Assembly: GCA_965221445.1 (NCBI GenBank)
Contig: CBDCSF010000013.1
Location: forward strand, 310,001-374,000
Source of the DNA: MPNP01 sp965221445
GTDB lineage: Bacteria; Pseudomonadota; Alphaproteobacteria; Rhodobacterales; Rhodobacteraceae
Length of the DNA stretch: 64,000 bases
Direction of reading: 5' to 3'
Shown: positions 54,538 to 63,992 of the stretch, piece by piece
How positions within the stretch are numbered: the stretch's first letter is position 1
How the letters are laid out: each line of letters begins with the position of its first letter
Made by a program: the position numbers and the translations under genes
The notes under the pieces: generated by a model
The model's input: only the letters and a program-made list of their open reading frames with translations
Told to the model about the DNA's origin: nothing
Databases searched by the model: none

Positions 54538-55749
54538 TCAGTGGAAACTCTCGATAATTTGAGCCACGGCTTTACTTGGACGATCCTTCACATCTTTATT
54601 GTTCTTACCCAAGCTTATCATTGCTTTCTTAAAAACATCAATTTGGTTTTGCTTTTCTGTTGGATTAGAAGCAATTTTCCTCAACTCAATAAATAGATTT
54701 TCGGCTGTCAACTTCTTACCCAATAATTCAGGAACACTACGGGTGGAGGTTATTAGGTTCACCAAAGTAACGGTATCAACCAACAGCATGGACCCTATGA
54801 TTTGACGGGATATCCAGTTAAGGTCATAACCAATAACCATTGGGGTTGAAGTAGCAGCCAATTCAAGTGAAACAGTACCAGAACTAGCCATGGCAAGTTC
54901 CGCAAGCGAAAATAGGGAAAACTTAAACCGTTCCCGTCGTTCGGTATCCATTCCCGTTGTATCAAAAAATTTTGTTCCTTCAGGCCAACCAAATGTATCG
55001 GTATTCTTCAGTAAATCACTGAATCCACGACTGGGAACCACTACAAATTGATACTCAGGAAATGCTTTTTGAAACATTATGCCAGCCTTTGCAAACACCG
55101 GGCCCATTTTGGTTATTTCTGATTTCCTGGAACCAGGCAAGATAAGGAGTGTGGGTTTATCAGGAACTAAACCAAGCTGGGTATTAACGTCAGCTAATTC
55201 TTGAGTATCCGGAGATTTGATGGTGGCGATAGGATGCCCAACAAAAGTACAACCGATGCCAGATTTTTGAAGCACCTCATTTTCAAAGGGAAAGAGAGTG
55301 AGTATGTGATCAACACATTCCCTGATTTTCTTTACCCTACCTTGCCTCCATGCCCAAACTGTTGGTGAAACATAATGTATAACTGGATTCTTGTATCCAC
55401 CATCCTTGATTCCCTTGGCAACCCTCAAGGTGAAATCCGGGCTGTCTATGGTTATGACTGCATCAAAAGAATCAATTAAAATGGTATCAACCAACTGCTT
55501 TTTTTTTCTCAAAAGGCTTGGTAGGTTGGAAACCACTTCAACAATACCAATGACAGATAATTCTTCATAGGGAAAAGCACTAACCAGACCTTTCCCCATC
55601 ATTGCCGGTCCACCAACCCCGAAGTACTCAACCTCAGGGTATTCCCTTGATAAACCATCCATTAAGTTGGCACCGAGGTTGTCCCCTGAAGGTTCACCAG
55701 CAATTAGGAATATTTTCCTTAGAGATTCCGATTTATGCTTTTTGACCAA
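54538..55749 (-). CDS. lpxB: Lipid-A-disaccharide synthase
   Basis: LpxB condenses UDP-2,3-diacylglucosamine with lipid X at the inner membrane. The 403-residue GT19 protein has FLIAGEPSGDNLGANLM, IGIVEVVSNLP, ITIDSPDFTLRVAKG, YVSPTVWAWRQGRVKKI with its GT-B pocket residues, FVGHPIA, LILPGSRKSEI and ASSGTVSLELA. It ends the uppS-to-lpxB gene run, overlapping lpxI by 31 bases, which indicates coupling. In many alphaproteobacteria gltA follows lpxB; here accessory genes follow instead. Confidence 0.95.
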   Translation of the reverse strand: MVKKHKSESLRKIFLIAGEPSGDNLGANLMDGLSREYPEVEYFGVGGPAMMGKGLVSAFPYEELSVIGIVEVVSNLPSLLRKKKQLVDTILIDSFDAVITIDSPDFTLRVAKGIKDGGYKNPVIHYVSPTVWAWRQGRVKKIRECVDHILTLFPFENEVLQKSGIGCTFVGHPIATIKSPDTQELADVNTQLGLVPDKPTLLILPGSRKSEITKMGPVFAKAGIMFQKAFPEYQFVVVPSRGFSDLLKNTDTFGWPEGTKFFDTTGMDTERRERFKFSLFSLAELAMASSGTVSLELAATSTPMVIGYDLNWISRQIIGSMLLVDTVTLVNLITSTRSVPELLGKKLTAENLFIELRKIASNPTEKQNQIDVFKKAMISLGKNNKDVKDRPSKAVAQIIESFH

Positions 55750-56558
55750 ATGAATATTCCACCTTGGTTTGCCAATTCTATCACCTTTGGCATGTCAATA
55801 ATAATCACTTTGCCTGATTCTATGACTAAACCACCCATTCCAATAGCTATAACCTTTTTAACTGTTTGTGGACCAATTGTTGGTAAATCAACTCGTTGGT
55901 CCTGATTGGTTTTGGAGGCCTTGATTAATACTCCACTTCTTTCCTCAGGAGAATTTGAGAAAGTAGAATAGATTTCCCCAATTGAATCCAACATCCAGTC
56001 AGTCCCAATGGTTTCCACAGCAATACATTGGTTATTTCTTACAACTACCCCCTGTCCTATATCTGCTTCCCCCAGAATTGTTACTATCTTCTCTGCCATA
56101 CGTGTATCAGATTTATCAGCTGAAGTTGGAATTTGATTTGTTAAAACCCCCTCATGATCTACCAGGTGAGGTATTATTTCTTGTACTCCCCAGATTCTAA
56201 ATCCAATTTCTTCAATCACCTTCAGAAATTTTGTCAGGATAGAATCATCTCCACCCGACAGAGATAGTTGCTCAGTAATTTCTCCCTTTTGAAAGGAAAT
56301 GGTTGCTTGCTTTGGCCTATCGACAGCACCGGCCAATACAACATGCCTTGTACCTCCTTCCCAATTGGACTGGAGTATTTGAAAAAAATTCCTTGGAGTA
56401 ATTTCCGTATACTCAGGTTTCAGATCCTGATTGTCCGAACCTGGTAACAAGATAACTTCGACTTTGTTACCCGAGGAAACAAGTTCATTATATACCAGTC
56501 CTGGTAAAGAACCCCTTCCAGCAACTAACAGGAAATACCTTGGTTCTTGAATTTTCAT
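55719..56558 (-). CDS. lpxI: UDP-2,3-diacylglucosamine pyrophosphatase LpxI
   Basis: This 279-residue DUF1009 protein is the alphaproteobacterial replacement for LpxH, making lipid X and UMP from UDP-diacylglucosamine. The N-terminal LVAGRGSLPGLVYNEL, the DDSILTKFLKVIEEIGFRI block, GQGVVVRNNQCIAVETIGTD and the C-terminal DLPTIGPQTVKKVIAIGMGGLVIESGKVIIID are family features. It sits between lpxA and lpxB, as expected. Confidence 0.95.
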   Translation of the reverse strand: MKIQEPRYFLLVAGRGSLPGLVYNELVSSGNKVEVILLPGSDNQDLKPEYTEITPRNFFQILQSNWEGGTRHVVLAGAVDRPKQATISFQKGEITEQLSLSGGDDSILTKFLKVIEEIGFRIWGVQEIIPHLVDHEGVLTNQIPTSADKSDTRMAEKIVTILGEADIGQGVVVRNNQCIAVETIGTDWMLDSIGEIYSTFSNSPEERSGVLIKASKTNQDQRVDLPTIGPQTVKKVIAIGMGGLVIESGKVIIIDMPKVIELANQGGIFIWSKSINRNL

Positions 56559-56567
56559 ATTGGTGAG

Positions 56568-57353
56568 TTAGCTTGGATTTAGAAATTCTCTTCCACTATT
56601 GAAAAGAGTAAATTCGATTACATCGTTAACCAGGGAGTTGGATGAAAAATTCCTACCTTTAAGTTCCTTGATGGCGTCAGTAAATGATCCCTGAAAATCA
56701 ACCAGAAATGAGTAGGCATTCCTTAGTTCTTCAATTTTTTCTCTGGATACTCTTCGGCGTCTCAAGCCTACCAGATTTAACCCCCTAAGTGCACCTTCGG
56801 GACCATCAACCATCCCATAAGGTATAACGTCCCTTCGAACAAGAGTTACCGCACCGATAAAAGCACCTTTCCCAATTCGAACAAATTGGTGAACTCCACT
56901 TAGTCCCCCTACAATTACATTATCCTCCAATATACAGTGTCCTCCCAATGCGACCTGATTGGCGAGAATAACATTGTTTCCAATTCTTACATCATGACCT
57001 ACGTGAGAACCTGTCATAAACAGGCAATCATCTCCAACCAAGGTTATACCACCACCATGGTCAGTTCCCATGTTGAGTGTAGCACATTCCCTGATTCGAT
57101 TTCTCTTGCCAATCCTAAGTGTTGTTTTTTCTCCCTTGTATTTCAGGTCCTGTGGAACCTCACCAACACAGGCATATGGAAAGATAGTAGTTTCTTCCCC
57201 AACTTCTGTCCTGCCGGTTATGGTTGCATGGGGCTTGACATGAACCTTTTCGTGAAGGACGACTTCAGGACCAACAAAAGCAAATGCCTCAACTGTACAA
57301 TTGGGTCCGATTTGGGCACCTTCGGAAATACAAGCCAAGGGATGAATGGACAT
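56568..57353 (-). CDS. lpxA: UDP-N-acetylglucosamine acyltransferase
   Basis: LpxA adds the first 3-hydroxyacyl chain in lipid A synthesis. The 261-residue protein is a left-handed beta helix of hexapeptide repeats (IGPNCTVEAFAFVGPEV..., VGEETTIFPYACVG), with GGGITLVGDDCLFMTGSHVGHDVRIGN containing the catalytic histidine region and VGGLSGVHQFVRIGKG following. The C-terminal helical domain is complete. It is 22 bases after fabZ. Confidence 0.96.
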   Translation of the reverse strand: MSIHPLACISEGAQIGPNCTVEAFAFVGPEVVLHEKVHVKPHATITGRTEVGEETTIFPYACVGEVPQDLKYKGEKTTLRIGKRNRIRECATLNMGTDHGGGITLVGDDCLFMTGSHVGHDVRIGNNVILANQVALGGHCILEDNVIVGGLSGVHQFVRIGKGAFIGAVTLVRRDVIPYGMVDGPEGALRGLNLVGLRRRRVSREKIEELRNAYSFLVDFQGSFTDAIKELKGRNFSSNSLVNDVIEFTLFNSGREFLNPS

Positions 57354-57375
57354 ATAATAATTCTTCCCGACCTGC

Positions 57376-57846
57376 TCAATCTTCCAGCTTTTCCCACAAA
57401 GCGGTAATTATGGCTTCTGAAACCAACTCGTCCCCAACCATTGCCTTGCCATCCAGCTTCCAGTACTTTCCCCGTCCCCTAAGTACGGTCATATGCAGTT
57501 CCAGAACATCTCCAGGAATGATCATTTTTCTGAACCGGGCATTATCAACTGCCAAAAGGTAAATCCCCAATTTTTTGTCAATCATATCCAACGAAAAATT
57601 GACTACTACAGCGGCAGTCTGTGCCATTGCCTCAATGGCTAGCACTCCAGGCATAATAGGCTGGTTGGGAAAATGACCCTGAAAATAGGGTTCGTTACAT
57701 GTAACATTCTTGATCCCTATTCCACCCTTATTCTTTTGAAGGTTGTTTACCTTATCAATATACAGGAATGGATACCGATGGGGGATCATCCTTTTAATCA
57801 TAGACAAATCCGCCATAGGAAGCGCTGGATCAATCTTGTTTGGCAT
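57376..57846 (-). CDS. fabZ: 3-hydroxyacyl-[acyl-carrier-protein] dehydratase
   Basis: This 156-residue hot-dog-fold dehydratase of fatty acid elongation contains IPHRYPFLYIDKV with the catalytic histidine and GHFPNQPIMPGVLAIEAMAQ with the catalytic glutamate. The N-terminal extension is short. In most alphaproteobacteria lpxD precedes fabZ; here skp is the direct upstream neighbour, 40 bases away. Confidence 0.96.
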   Translation of the reverse strand: MPNKIDPALPMADLSMIKRMIPHRYPFLYIDKVNNLQKNKGGIGIKNVTCNEPYFQGHFPNQPIMPGVLAIEAMAQTAAVVVNFSLDMIDKKLGIYLLAVDNARFRKMIIPGDVLELHMTVLRGRGKYWKLDGKAMVGDELVSEAIITALWEKLED

Positions 57847-57886
57847 AAATACTTTCCATAAAATTGAAAATTACAGATTGTTGAAG

Positions 57887-58501
57887 TTATTCAGAAATTC
57901 CGGTAAATTCCATAGGATTCCGGTACTCGGCTAATCCCGTACCATCACCAAATGTGGCATTTGCCTGTGTCAGTACATAGGGCGTAATATCAAGGGTTTC
58001 ATCATACCAGATTATATAATCTCTTGGGAGAACCATTCTGGTTCCAAAAATCTGTGCCACTTGGAATATGATCGGCGAAACATAGGCCTGAAATATCTCT
58101 CTTTGCTGACTTTCCCATTGGCTTAATGCAATACCCTTACCGTCCTGAAGCTTTCTCCTTGTTTCAACTCTGGTATCAAAATCCACTACAAGCAAATCAA
58201 ATTCGGATACAGAAAGTGACTTTTTCTTGTCTGCCAAAACCTTTTCTTCTTCTTCAAACACCTCGGTGTAGTAGCTACTCTCGGCTCGAAGAGACAACTG
58301 GGCCTCTTGAAATTCACTGGCAACCCTGATTCCGAACTGTGATCTAAGATAAAGGGTGCGATAGTCGACTACGACTACGTCTGGAGTTATCTGTGGATAG
58401 AACTGATCGCTAGGGTTATTACTCTGCCCAAATGATGTCGAGGGGATTATAGCTAAAGAAACTAAAACCAGGAATTCAAGAAAGCGATTTTGAATGGCCA
58501 T
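57887..58501 (-). CDS. skp: Periplasmic chaperone Skp (OmpH family)
   Basis: This 204-residue protein has an N-terminal signal peptide (hydrophobic about 7-24, cleavage after TSFGQ or nearby). A short beta segment (VVVVDYRTLYLRSQFGIRVASEF) is followed by a long charged coiled coil (about 75-150, E/K/R/Q-rich), the tentacle of Skp trimers, which holds unfolded outer-membrane proteins. The stop of bamA abuts its start directly (58501/58502), the standard bamA-skp order. Sequence identity within this family is low, so the call rests on context and architecture. Confidence 0.85.
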   Translation of the reverse strand: MAIQNRFLEFLVLVSLAIIPSTSFGQSNNPSDQFYPQITPDVVVVDYRTLYLRSQFGIRVASEFQEAQLSLRAESSYYTEVFEEEEKVLADKKKSLSVSEFDLLVVDFDTRVETRRKLQDGKGIALSQWESQQREIFQAYVSPIIFQVAQIFGTRMVLPRDYIIWYDETLDITPYVLTQANATFGDGTGLAEYRNPMEFTGISE

Positions 58502-61015
58502 TTAGTAATTTGACTGAAGGGTAACTTCAAAGTTCTGTGTGATATCACCGGGATGTTTTTTCACCGGTCGTGAAAAATTAAACCGCAACGGTCCCAGGAA
58601 GGTTCTTATGAAAAATGATACCCCGGCAGTTGATCTCAATTTGAAGGAATCATCAACATCACAAACCGCACCTTTATCACCACATTCTAAACCATTTTCA
58701 TTAGGATCAATAGGTGATACTCTATCATGTGTGTTATCCAAGCCCCAAATTGATCCTACGTCAAAGAAGGTTCCACCTGAAATTCCAAGTTCCTCATCAA
58801 AACCTAGTGGGAATCTGCTTTCGAGTCGTAAAGCTGTGTAATAATTCCCACCAAGTGCCCTCTTTTTCACGCCTGATTCTCCAGCAATGGACCTGGGACC
58901 AACGCCATAGGGTGCGAACCCTCTAAACAGAGTGGAATTCATTTGAAAACGATCAAAAAGTCTTGAATCTTTGCCACCAAGAGCTTTTACCATGCCACCT
59001 TCCAACGTGGCTGTTAAGGTTACGTTATTATCTAGTGCAGTGGTTTGACCACGGATTGTTCCAATGGTTCGCAAAACGTTATGGGAGTTGTTACCAAAAT
59101 TCAGTGTTTGGCTAAAGGTACCTAATACTCCCCTTCGTGTTGAATACCCAAGTGGAATACTGTTATAACTGTAATTATAGCCTATTCGTATCTGCCTTTC
59201 ATAGGGAACTACCGATACCAGTTCGCCTGCTTCTCCAGTGTATGGTGTTCCATCTTTGGGATATTCCTTACCAACATCCCGCAATATTATTTGGGAATAA
59301 TCGTTAATATCGGGATAATCAGTATCAGTAGATGTGGAAGCAGGAGTTCGATTTATAGGTTCGTAATCGAATTTGGAGAAACCAACGTTAAATCCCAGTC
59401 GGCTGGATTCACTAATTGGAAAACTGATGCCCGATGAAAGAACAAACTCATCAACAGCGATAATGGCATCGTTCCTGGTTCTACCTCTGGTCCCTAGAGT
59501 AAAATTGAAATTGATATCCTGCCCAAATAATTTGGGTTCCCCAAAGGTCACAAAATAGTCAGTCCCACTTGAAGCGGATTCAATTGAAAAACTTAACCTT
59601 TGGCCTCGACCCAACAAGTTATTTTCTGTTAATCCGATACTGCCTGATACCCCTGCTGCCTTGGAATAACCCAATCCAAAACTCAAGCTACCCGTATCCT
59701 GTTCCTCAACCTGAAGCCTTACAACTGACTGGGTAGGTGAAATCTTTTCTTCTGAAACTTCGACTGAGGAGAAGAATCCGAGTGCCCTTACCCTCTCGGC
59801 TGATCTGTTGATTGCTTCGGCATCCAAGGGGTCACCTTCAACCACGGTGAATTCTCTCCTGATAACATTATCCCTGGTAGTGACATTCCCCTCAATTTCA
59901 ATTCGTTCTACCACAACTTTTGGCCCGTCATCAACGACATAATCAACATCAACAGTTCGATCTTCATTTATCTTGGTTTTGGGGACCACACGGACAAAGG
60001 TCATTTCCTTCTCAGAAGCTAGAAATTCCAACCGTTCGCGGCCGGTAATCAGAGTATTGGGTGAGAAAACGTCACCTGTTTCAAACCTTATCTCAGCCAG
60101 AAATTCCTCTGTGTCTACTCCTTCAAGATCACTGGAAACGGTAATTTCACCAAAGGTATATTGTTGCCCCTCATTAATTTTGAAATTAATGAAAAAGGCG
60201 TCCCTTTCACGAGACAATTCCACGGTGGCCGACTCTATTTCAAAATCAACATACCCGTTATCCAGATAAAAATCCCGCAACAGGGTTTTATCCAACTCCA
60301 GCCTATCGGCAACAAATGTATCCCTTTGAATAAAGGTTCGTAATGCTCCCGCTTGCCTTGTAACCAGTTCCCTCCTTAACTTCTCGTCTGAAAACGCCTG
60401 ATTACCAAGGAAACTAAGGCGTTCAACCTCTACGACCTTACCTTCAGCAATTTCAAAAATCAGGTCAACCCGGTTATCTCTTCGACGAATTATCTTTGGT
60501 GTAACTGTTGCTGCAAATCTTCCTCGAGCGAAATAAAGACGGGAGATGGTTTCTGCATCTTCAAAAGCTCTGGAAGGCAAATAGACATGGCGGGATTTAG
60601 ATGTAATGAATGGTTCAATAACTTCATCTTTGAGTCTTTTATTACCCTCAATACTTATTTCGTTGATAAGTGGGTATTCCTCAACCGTTATCTCCAACAA
60701 TCTGTTCTTTGGTGTTATGGAAATGTTCTGGAACAATTCTCGGTCAGATAGAGCCTTGAAAGCCTGATTTAGGTCACTACCGGAAACAGTTCCTGATTCT
60801 GGTAAGCCCGAAATCCGGATTATGCTGCCATGGTCTATCCTTTGATTTCCCAAAACTTCAATCCGATCGTATGAATAGGTCTGGGAAAAAGCAGTAGACC
60901 CCAGAACAGCACTTAATATCAAACTTAAGGCAATTACAAAAATCCTGGAACGAAATTGCAAGGTTTTATCTCCTATCCATGTGCAGTTTAACTTCTTGTG
61001 AAACACCATTCCCAA
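58502..61015 (-). CDS. bamA: Outer-membrane assembly factor BamA
   Basis: BamA inserts beta-barrel proteins into the outer membrane. The 837-residue protein has a signal peptide (about 24-45, ending STAFSQ), five POTRA domains (about 47-435, each with the E-G/GN-N-x-x element, for example IEVLGNQRIDHGSIIRISGL and IEIEGNVTTRDNVIRREF), and the Omp85 C-terminal barrel with the lid motif around RGFAPYGVGPRS (VRGF/Y-type block). The protein ends in a beta strand with aromatic terminus (VTLQSNY). The start could be the ATG at 61015 or the in-frame ATG two codons later. Confidence 0.96.
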   Translation of the reverse strand: MGMVFHKKLNCTWIGDKTLQFRSRIFVIALSLILSAVLGSTAFSQTYSYDRIEVLGNQRIDHGSIIRISGLPESGTVSGSDLNQAFKALSDRELFQNISITPKNRLLEITVEEYPLINEISIEGNKRLKDEVIEPFITSKSRHVYLPSRAFEDAETISRLYFARGRFAATVTPKIIRRRDNRVDLIFEIAEGKVVEVERLSFLGNQAFSDEKLRRELVTRQAGALRTFIQRDTFVADRLELDKTLLRDFYLDNGYVDFEIESATVELSRERDAFFINFKINEGQQYTFGEITVSSDLEGVDTEEFLAEIRFETGDVFSPNTLITGRERLEFLASEKEMTFVRVVPKTKINEDRTVDVDYVVDDGPKVVVERIEIEGNVTTRDNVIRREFTVVEGDPLDAEAINRSAERVRALGFFSSVEVSEEKISPTQSVVRLQVEEQDTGSLSFGLGYSKAAGVSGSIGLTENNLLGRGQRLSFSIESASSGTDYFVTFGEPKLFGQDINFNFTLGTRGRTRNDAIIAVDEFVLSSGISFPISESSRLGFNVGFSKFDYEPINRTPASTSTDTDYPDINDYSQIILRDVGKEYPKDGTPYTGEAGELVSVVPYERQIRIGYNYSYNSIPLGYSTRRGVLGTFSQTLNFGNNSHNVLRTIGTIRGQTTALDNNVTLTATLEGGMVKALGGKDSRLFDRFQMNSTLFRGFAPYGVGPRSIAGESGVKKRALGGNYYTALRLESRFPLGFDEELGISGGTFFDVGSIWGLDNTHDRVSPIDPNENGLECGDKGAVCDVDDSFKLRSTAGVSFFIRTFLGPLRFNFSRPVKKHPGDITQNFEVTLQSNY

Positions 61016-61091
61016 TTAGCATTAGGACACATATTTTTAAAGTCCAAATCATCTTACACTTAAAATTAATCCTTTGGGAAATTCTTTCCTT

Positions 61092-62396
61092 TCAACAGGT
61101 AAGATCATTAATTATTGTAAAGGCAAACAAGCTAATTATAAGACCTAGGCCAATAATATAAGTGTAATACCTGAACTTGCCATTGGCTTCTCTACCAGAA
61201 AACATCTCATAAATATAAAATACCAAATGTCCACCATCCAACACAGGAATGGGTAATAAGTTGGCAACACCAATTGCTGCGGATAGTATCCCAATGAACA
61301 ATATAAAAACTAGCGGGCCCTGGCTAGCAGCCGCACCTGAGAATTTTGCTATTCCAATGGGCCCCTGCATATTACAACTACTGATCTCGTTGGTTATCAG
61401 TTTTGGTATTGCTTCCAGAGTAGACAAAACTACTGCCAAGGTTCTGAGGGTCCCATGCCAAAGTGCATCAATGGGGCCAGGTGTAAATGTATCGGGTTCC
61501 AGTGCAAGTCCCAGACCTATTCCAATCAGTACCCTTTTCTCGAACTCACCATTACCAATTGGAATATCCTGAAACTCACCGGCCAAATTGAAATTGATTT
61601 CCTGATTATCCCGATATACGGTAATATCCATCAGTCGGCCTTTGGAATCGGCAACCTCTCTTGCCAGATCAGAGCCACTTCCGATTTCCCTGCCATCTAC
61701 ACTGAGAACAACATCACCTACTCTAAGACCTGCAGCTTCTGCAGGTGATTCCAGATTAATGGAATCAATTATTGGTGGTGTAGGATAGGGTCCAATAACC
61801 TCCAGCACCTCATCAAAGCGATTAACTTTGTAATAGAAGTCATCAGTCGGATCAGATTGGTTGCCAAAGTTATAAAGATCAAACAGATCGTTGATTTGAG
61901 TACCGTTTATTGACTGGATTTCATCACCGGGTTGTAGTTCAAAATTTTTACCCGGAAGTTTGTATATTGATTTGACGACAATGGGTTCCTTAATAAATCC
62001 TTGGAAGGTAACGGCCAATGCAAAAACGATAATCGCCAACAAAAAACTGGCAAGTGGTCCACCAGCAACAGCAAGGAATTTTTTACTTGCCGGAATATTT
62101 TGACCTGTACCATGCGAATAACTATCCCTTTCGAATGACTCTTTGGGGCCGGGAAGCGTAAGAAGATTAGGAATTTTTACGTAACCACCAACTAAATACG
62201 GAGCAAATCGCCATTCTGTTCCATTTTTATCTGTTATTTGCCAAAGGGGTTTGCCAAAACCGACTGAAAATACTGAAACAGGAAGTCCACAAAGACGTGC
62301 AGCAATATAGTGCCCAAACTCGTGGAAGGTGACAACGACTGCAATTACCACCAGGAATGGTACCAAGTCGAAAATAATACTAATTATCAGATCCAT
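61092..62396 (-). CDS. rseP: Site-2 intramembrane metalloprotease RseP
   Basis: This 434-residue S2P protease has the zinc motif HEFGH at 25-29 in the first helix, and the third zinc ligand in LLPIPVLDGGHLVFY near the C-terminus. Two PDZ-like regions lie between (about 130-200 and 205-290, the second with INLESPAEAAGLRVGDVVLSVDG). RseP cleaves anti-sigma factors and remnant signal peptides. It is directly preceded by cdsA (11 bases); in most alphaproteobacteria dxr lies between those two genes. Confidence 0.95.
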   Translation of the reverse strand: MDLIISIIFDLVPFLVVIAVVVTFHEFGHYIAARLCGLPVSVFSVGFGKPLWQITDKNGTEWRFAPYLVGGYVKIPNLLTLPGPKESFERDSYSHGTGQNIPASKKFLAVAGGPLASFLLAIIVFALAVTFQGFIKEPIVVKSIYKLPGKNFELQPGDEIQSINGTQINDLFDLYNFGNQSDPTDDFYYKVNRFDEVLEVIGPYPTPPIIDSINLESPAEAAGLRVGDVVLSVDGREIGSGSDLAREVADSKGRLMDITVYRDNQEINFNLAGEFQDIPIGNGEFEKRVLIGIGLGLALEPDTFTPGPIDALWHGTLRTLAVVLSTLEAIPKLITNEISSCNMQGPIGIAKFSGAAASQGPLVFILFIGILSAAIGVANLLPIPVLDGGHLVFYIYEMFSGREANGKFRYYTYIIGLGLIISLFAFTIINDLTC

Positions 62397-62407
62397 ACAT
62401 CACATTC

Positions 62408-63289
62408 TTAAGCAACATCTGTCAGGTATATACCTTCCTGTCCAGAGTTATGAAATAATAAAAAAAGGATTAAGAAAAATATTAAAACCCCTGCACCGAT
62501 AAAACTGTCGAATCTATCAAGAAAACCGCCATGACCAGGTAATAAATTTGAGCTGTCCTTTACACCGACTTTCCTTTTGAGAAAGCTGATATACAGATCT
62601 CCCAGTTGAGAAAAAATTGAAATCAAAACCGCTGTAATAATAACAATCGGTGAAGGGATTTCGTTTCTCCAAAAGTATACAAACCCAAATAGTATCAATA
62701 CTGCAAATACCCAACCCCCTATGGTCCCGGACCAGGTCTTTTTCGGGCTAATTTTGGGTAAAATTTTTGGTCCCCCGATCAGTTTCCCAGCAAAATAGCC
62801 ACCAGCATCAGTACCTACTATAAGAAGTACAATTCCCAGAAATAAAAGGTTTGATTGAAGGTAAGCCAGCATGTACCCCAAAACAGCATGAAATACCCCT
62901 GCACCGATAACAACCATATGGATTTTGAACCTGAGTATAAGTCCCAATCCCAAGATAAAGAGAAAGCTTAAATTGATTAGCAGACCATAATCAATTTCAT
63001 CCTTTAAAAGGTAAAATGCTGAAACAGCCGACACTCCACAGCCATACAAAACAAAACCTGCCCTTTTAGGTTTTGAAAATTTGGAAGAGTGCAACCCACC
63101 TAGTTCGAAAAGGAGAACTCCTACCAGAACGACACAAAGAATGAAAAAGGTTATGGGGCCTCCTAAATAGGCGCCCAATGCCACTGCTGCCAAAATCAAA
63201 GCGGTAATTACCCTGGTGGGTAAGGATTTGAACTTTGATTCAATCGGGGGTTCAGGAAATTGCCCCAAATCGTCTTTCCTTGATTCCAT
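62408..63289 (-). CDS. cdsA: Phosphatidate cytidylyltransferase
   Basis: CdsA makes CDP-diacylglycerol from phosphatidate and CTP in the inner membrane. The protein (293 residues from the ATG at 63289, MESRKDDLG) has about eight helices and the CdsA signature region VGTDAGGYFAGKLIGGPKILPKISPKKTWSG, followed by SQLGDLYISFLKRKVGVKDSSNLLPGHGGFLDRFDS. The longer frame to 63349 would add 20 residues that overlap uppS. The shorter start still overlaps uppS by 38 bases, so translational coupling is likely. Confidence 0.94.
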   Translation of the reverse strand: MESRKDDLGQFPEPPIESKFKSLPTRVITALILAAVALGAYLGGPITFFILCVVLVGVLLFELGGLHSSKFSKPKRAGFVLYGCGVSAVSAFYLLKDEIDYGLLINLSFLFILGLGLILRFKIHMVVIGAGVFHAVLGYMLAYLQSNLLFLGIVLLIVGTDAGGYFAGKLIGGPKILPKISPKKTWSGTIGGWVFAVLILFGFVYFWRNEIPSPIVIITAVLISIFSQLGDLYISFLKRKVGVKDSSNLLPGHGGFLDRFDSFIGAGVLIFFLILFLLFHNSGQEGIYLTDVA

Positions 63290-63992
63290 ATCGAATAAGG
63301 TGGGATTTGAAATGATCAACTGTAAAATCAGGCCACAAGGTCTCATCAAATGCCAGTTCGGAATAAGCAGCCTGCCAGAGGAAAAAATTTGATAGTCTTG
63401 TTTCTCCCGAGGTCCGAATAATTAAATCAGGGTCTGGTAAATTGGATGTGGAGAAAAATCCATCAAGCATTAATTCATCCAATTGATCCGGCTTAATTTT
63501 GCCTTCTATAGCCCTTTTGGCAATTGTCTTGGCCATATCAACGATTTCACTCTTGCCACCATAGTTGATGGCTATGGTTAAAACCAAAACCTCGTTGTTT
63601 TTGGTGGTATTTTCCAACTGGTTCATTTGCTCAACCAGTGATCTGTCAAAGGCCTGTCTATTGCCAATGAAATTGATTTTAACTCCTTTTTCAATCAGTT
63701 CACGAGATTCTGAACCCATGTATTGTCGGAAGAGATTGGTTAGCCCCACGACCTCATCTTCACCTCGCCGCCAGTTTTCTGTTGAAAAAGCGAAGACCGT
63801 TAGAAAGGGAATTCCCAGTTCCGGGCAAGATTTTACAATATCACGTAATCTTTCTGCTCCACGGCGATGTCCTTCAACCCTTGGCAACCCCCTTGCCTTG
63901 GCCCAGCGGCCATTACCATCCATAACTAGGGCAACGTGGTTAGGGTAATTTGCCAAACCCGAGTTGGTATTAATGATATCTTGATTCGCCAA
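63252..63992 (-). CDS. uppS: Undecaprenyl diphosphate synthase
   Basis: UppS elongates farnesyl diphosphate to the C55 carrier of cell-wall precursors. The 246-residue cis-prenyltransferase has VALVMDGNGRWAKARGLPRVEGHRRGAE with the catalytic aspartate, FAFSTENWRR, and the C-terminal substrate block PDPDLIIRTSGETRLSNFFLWQAAYSELAF. The frame is complete at the right edge of the window. frr usually precedes it, off the window. Confidence 0.97.
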   Translation of the reverse strand: MANQDIINTNSGLANYPNHVALVMDGNGRWAKARGLPRVEGHRRGAERLRDIVKSCPELGIPFLTVFAFSTENWRRGEDEVVGLTNLFRQYMGSESRELIEKGVKINFIGNRQAFDRSLVEQMNQLENTTKNNEVLVLTIAINYGGKSEIVDMAKTIAKRAIEGKIKPDQLDELMLDGFFSTSNLPDPDLIIRTSGETRLSNFFLWQAAYSELAFDETLWPDFTVDHFKSHLIRYGIKERRFGAIS

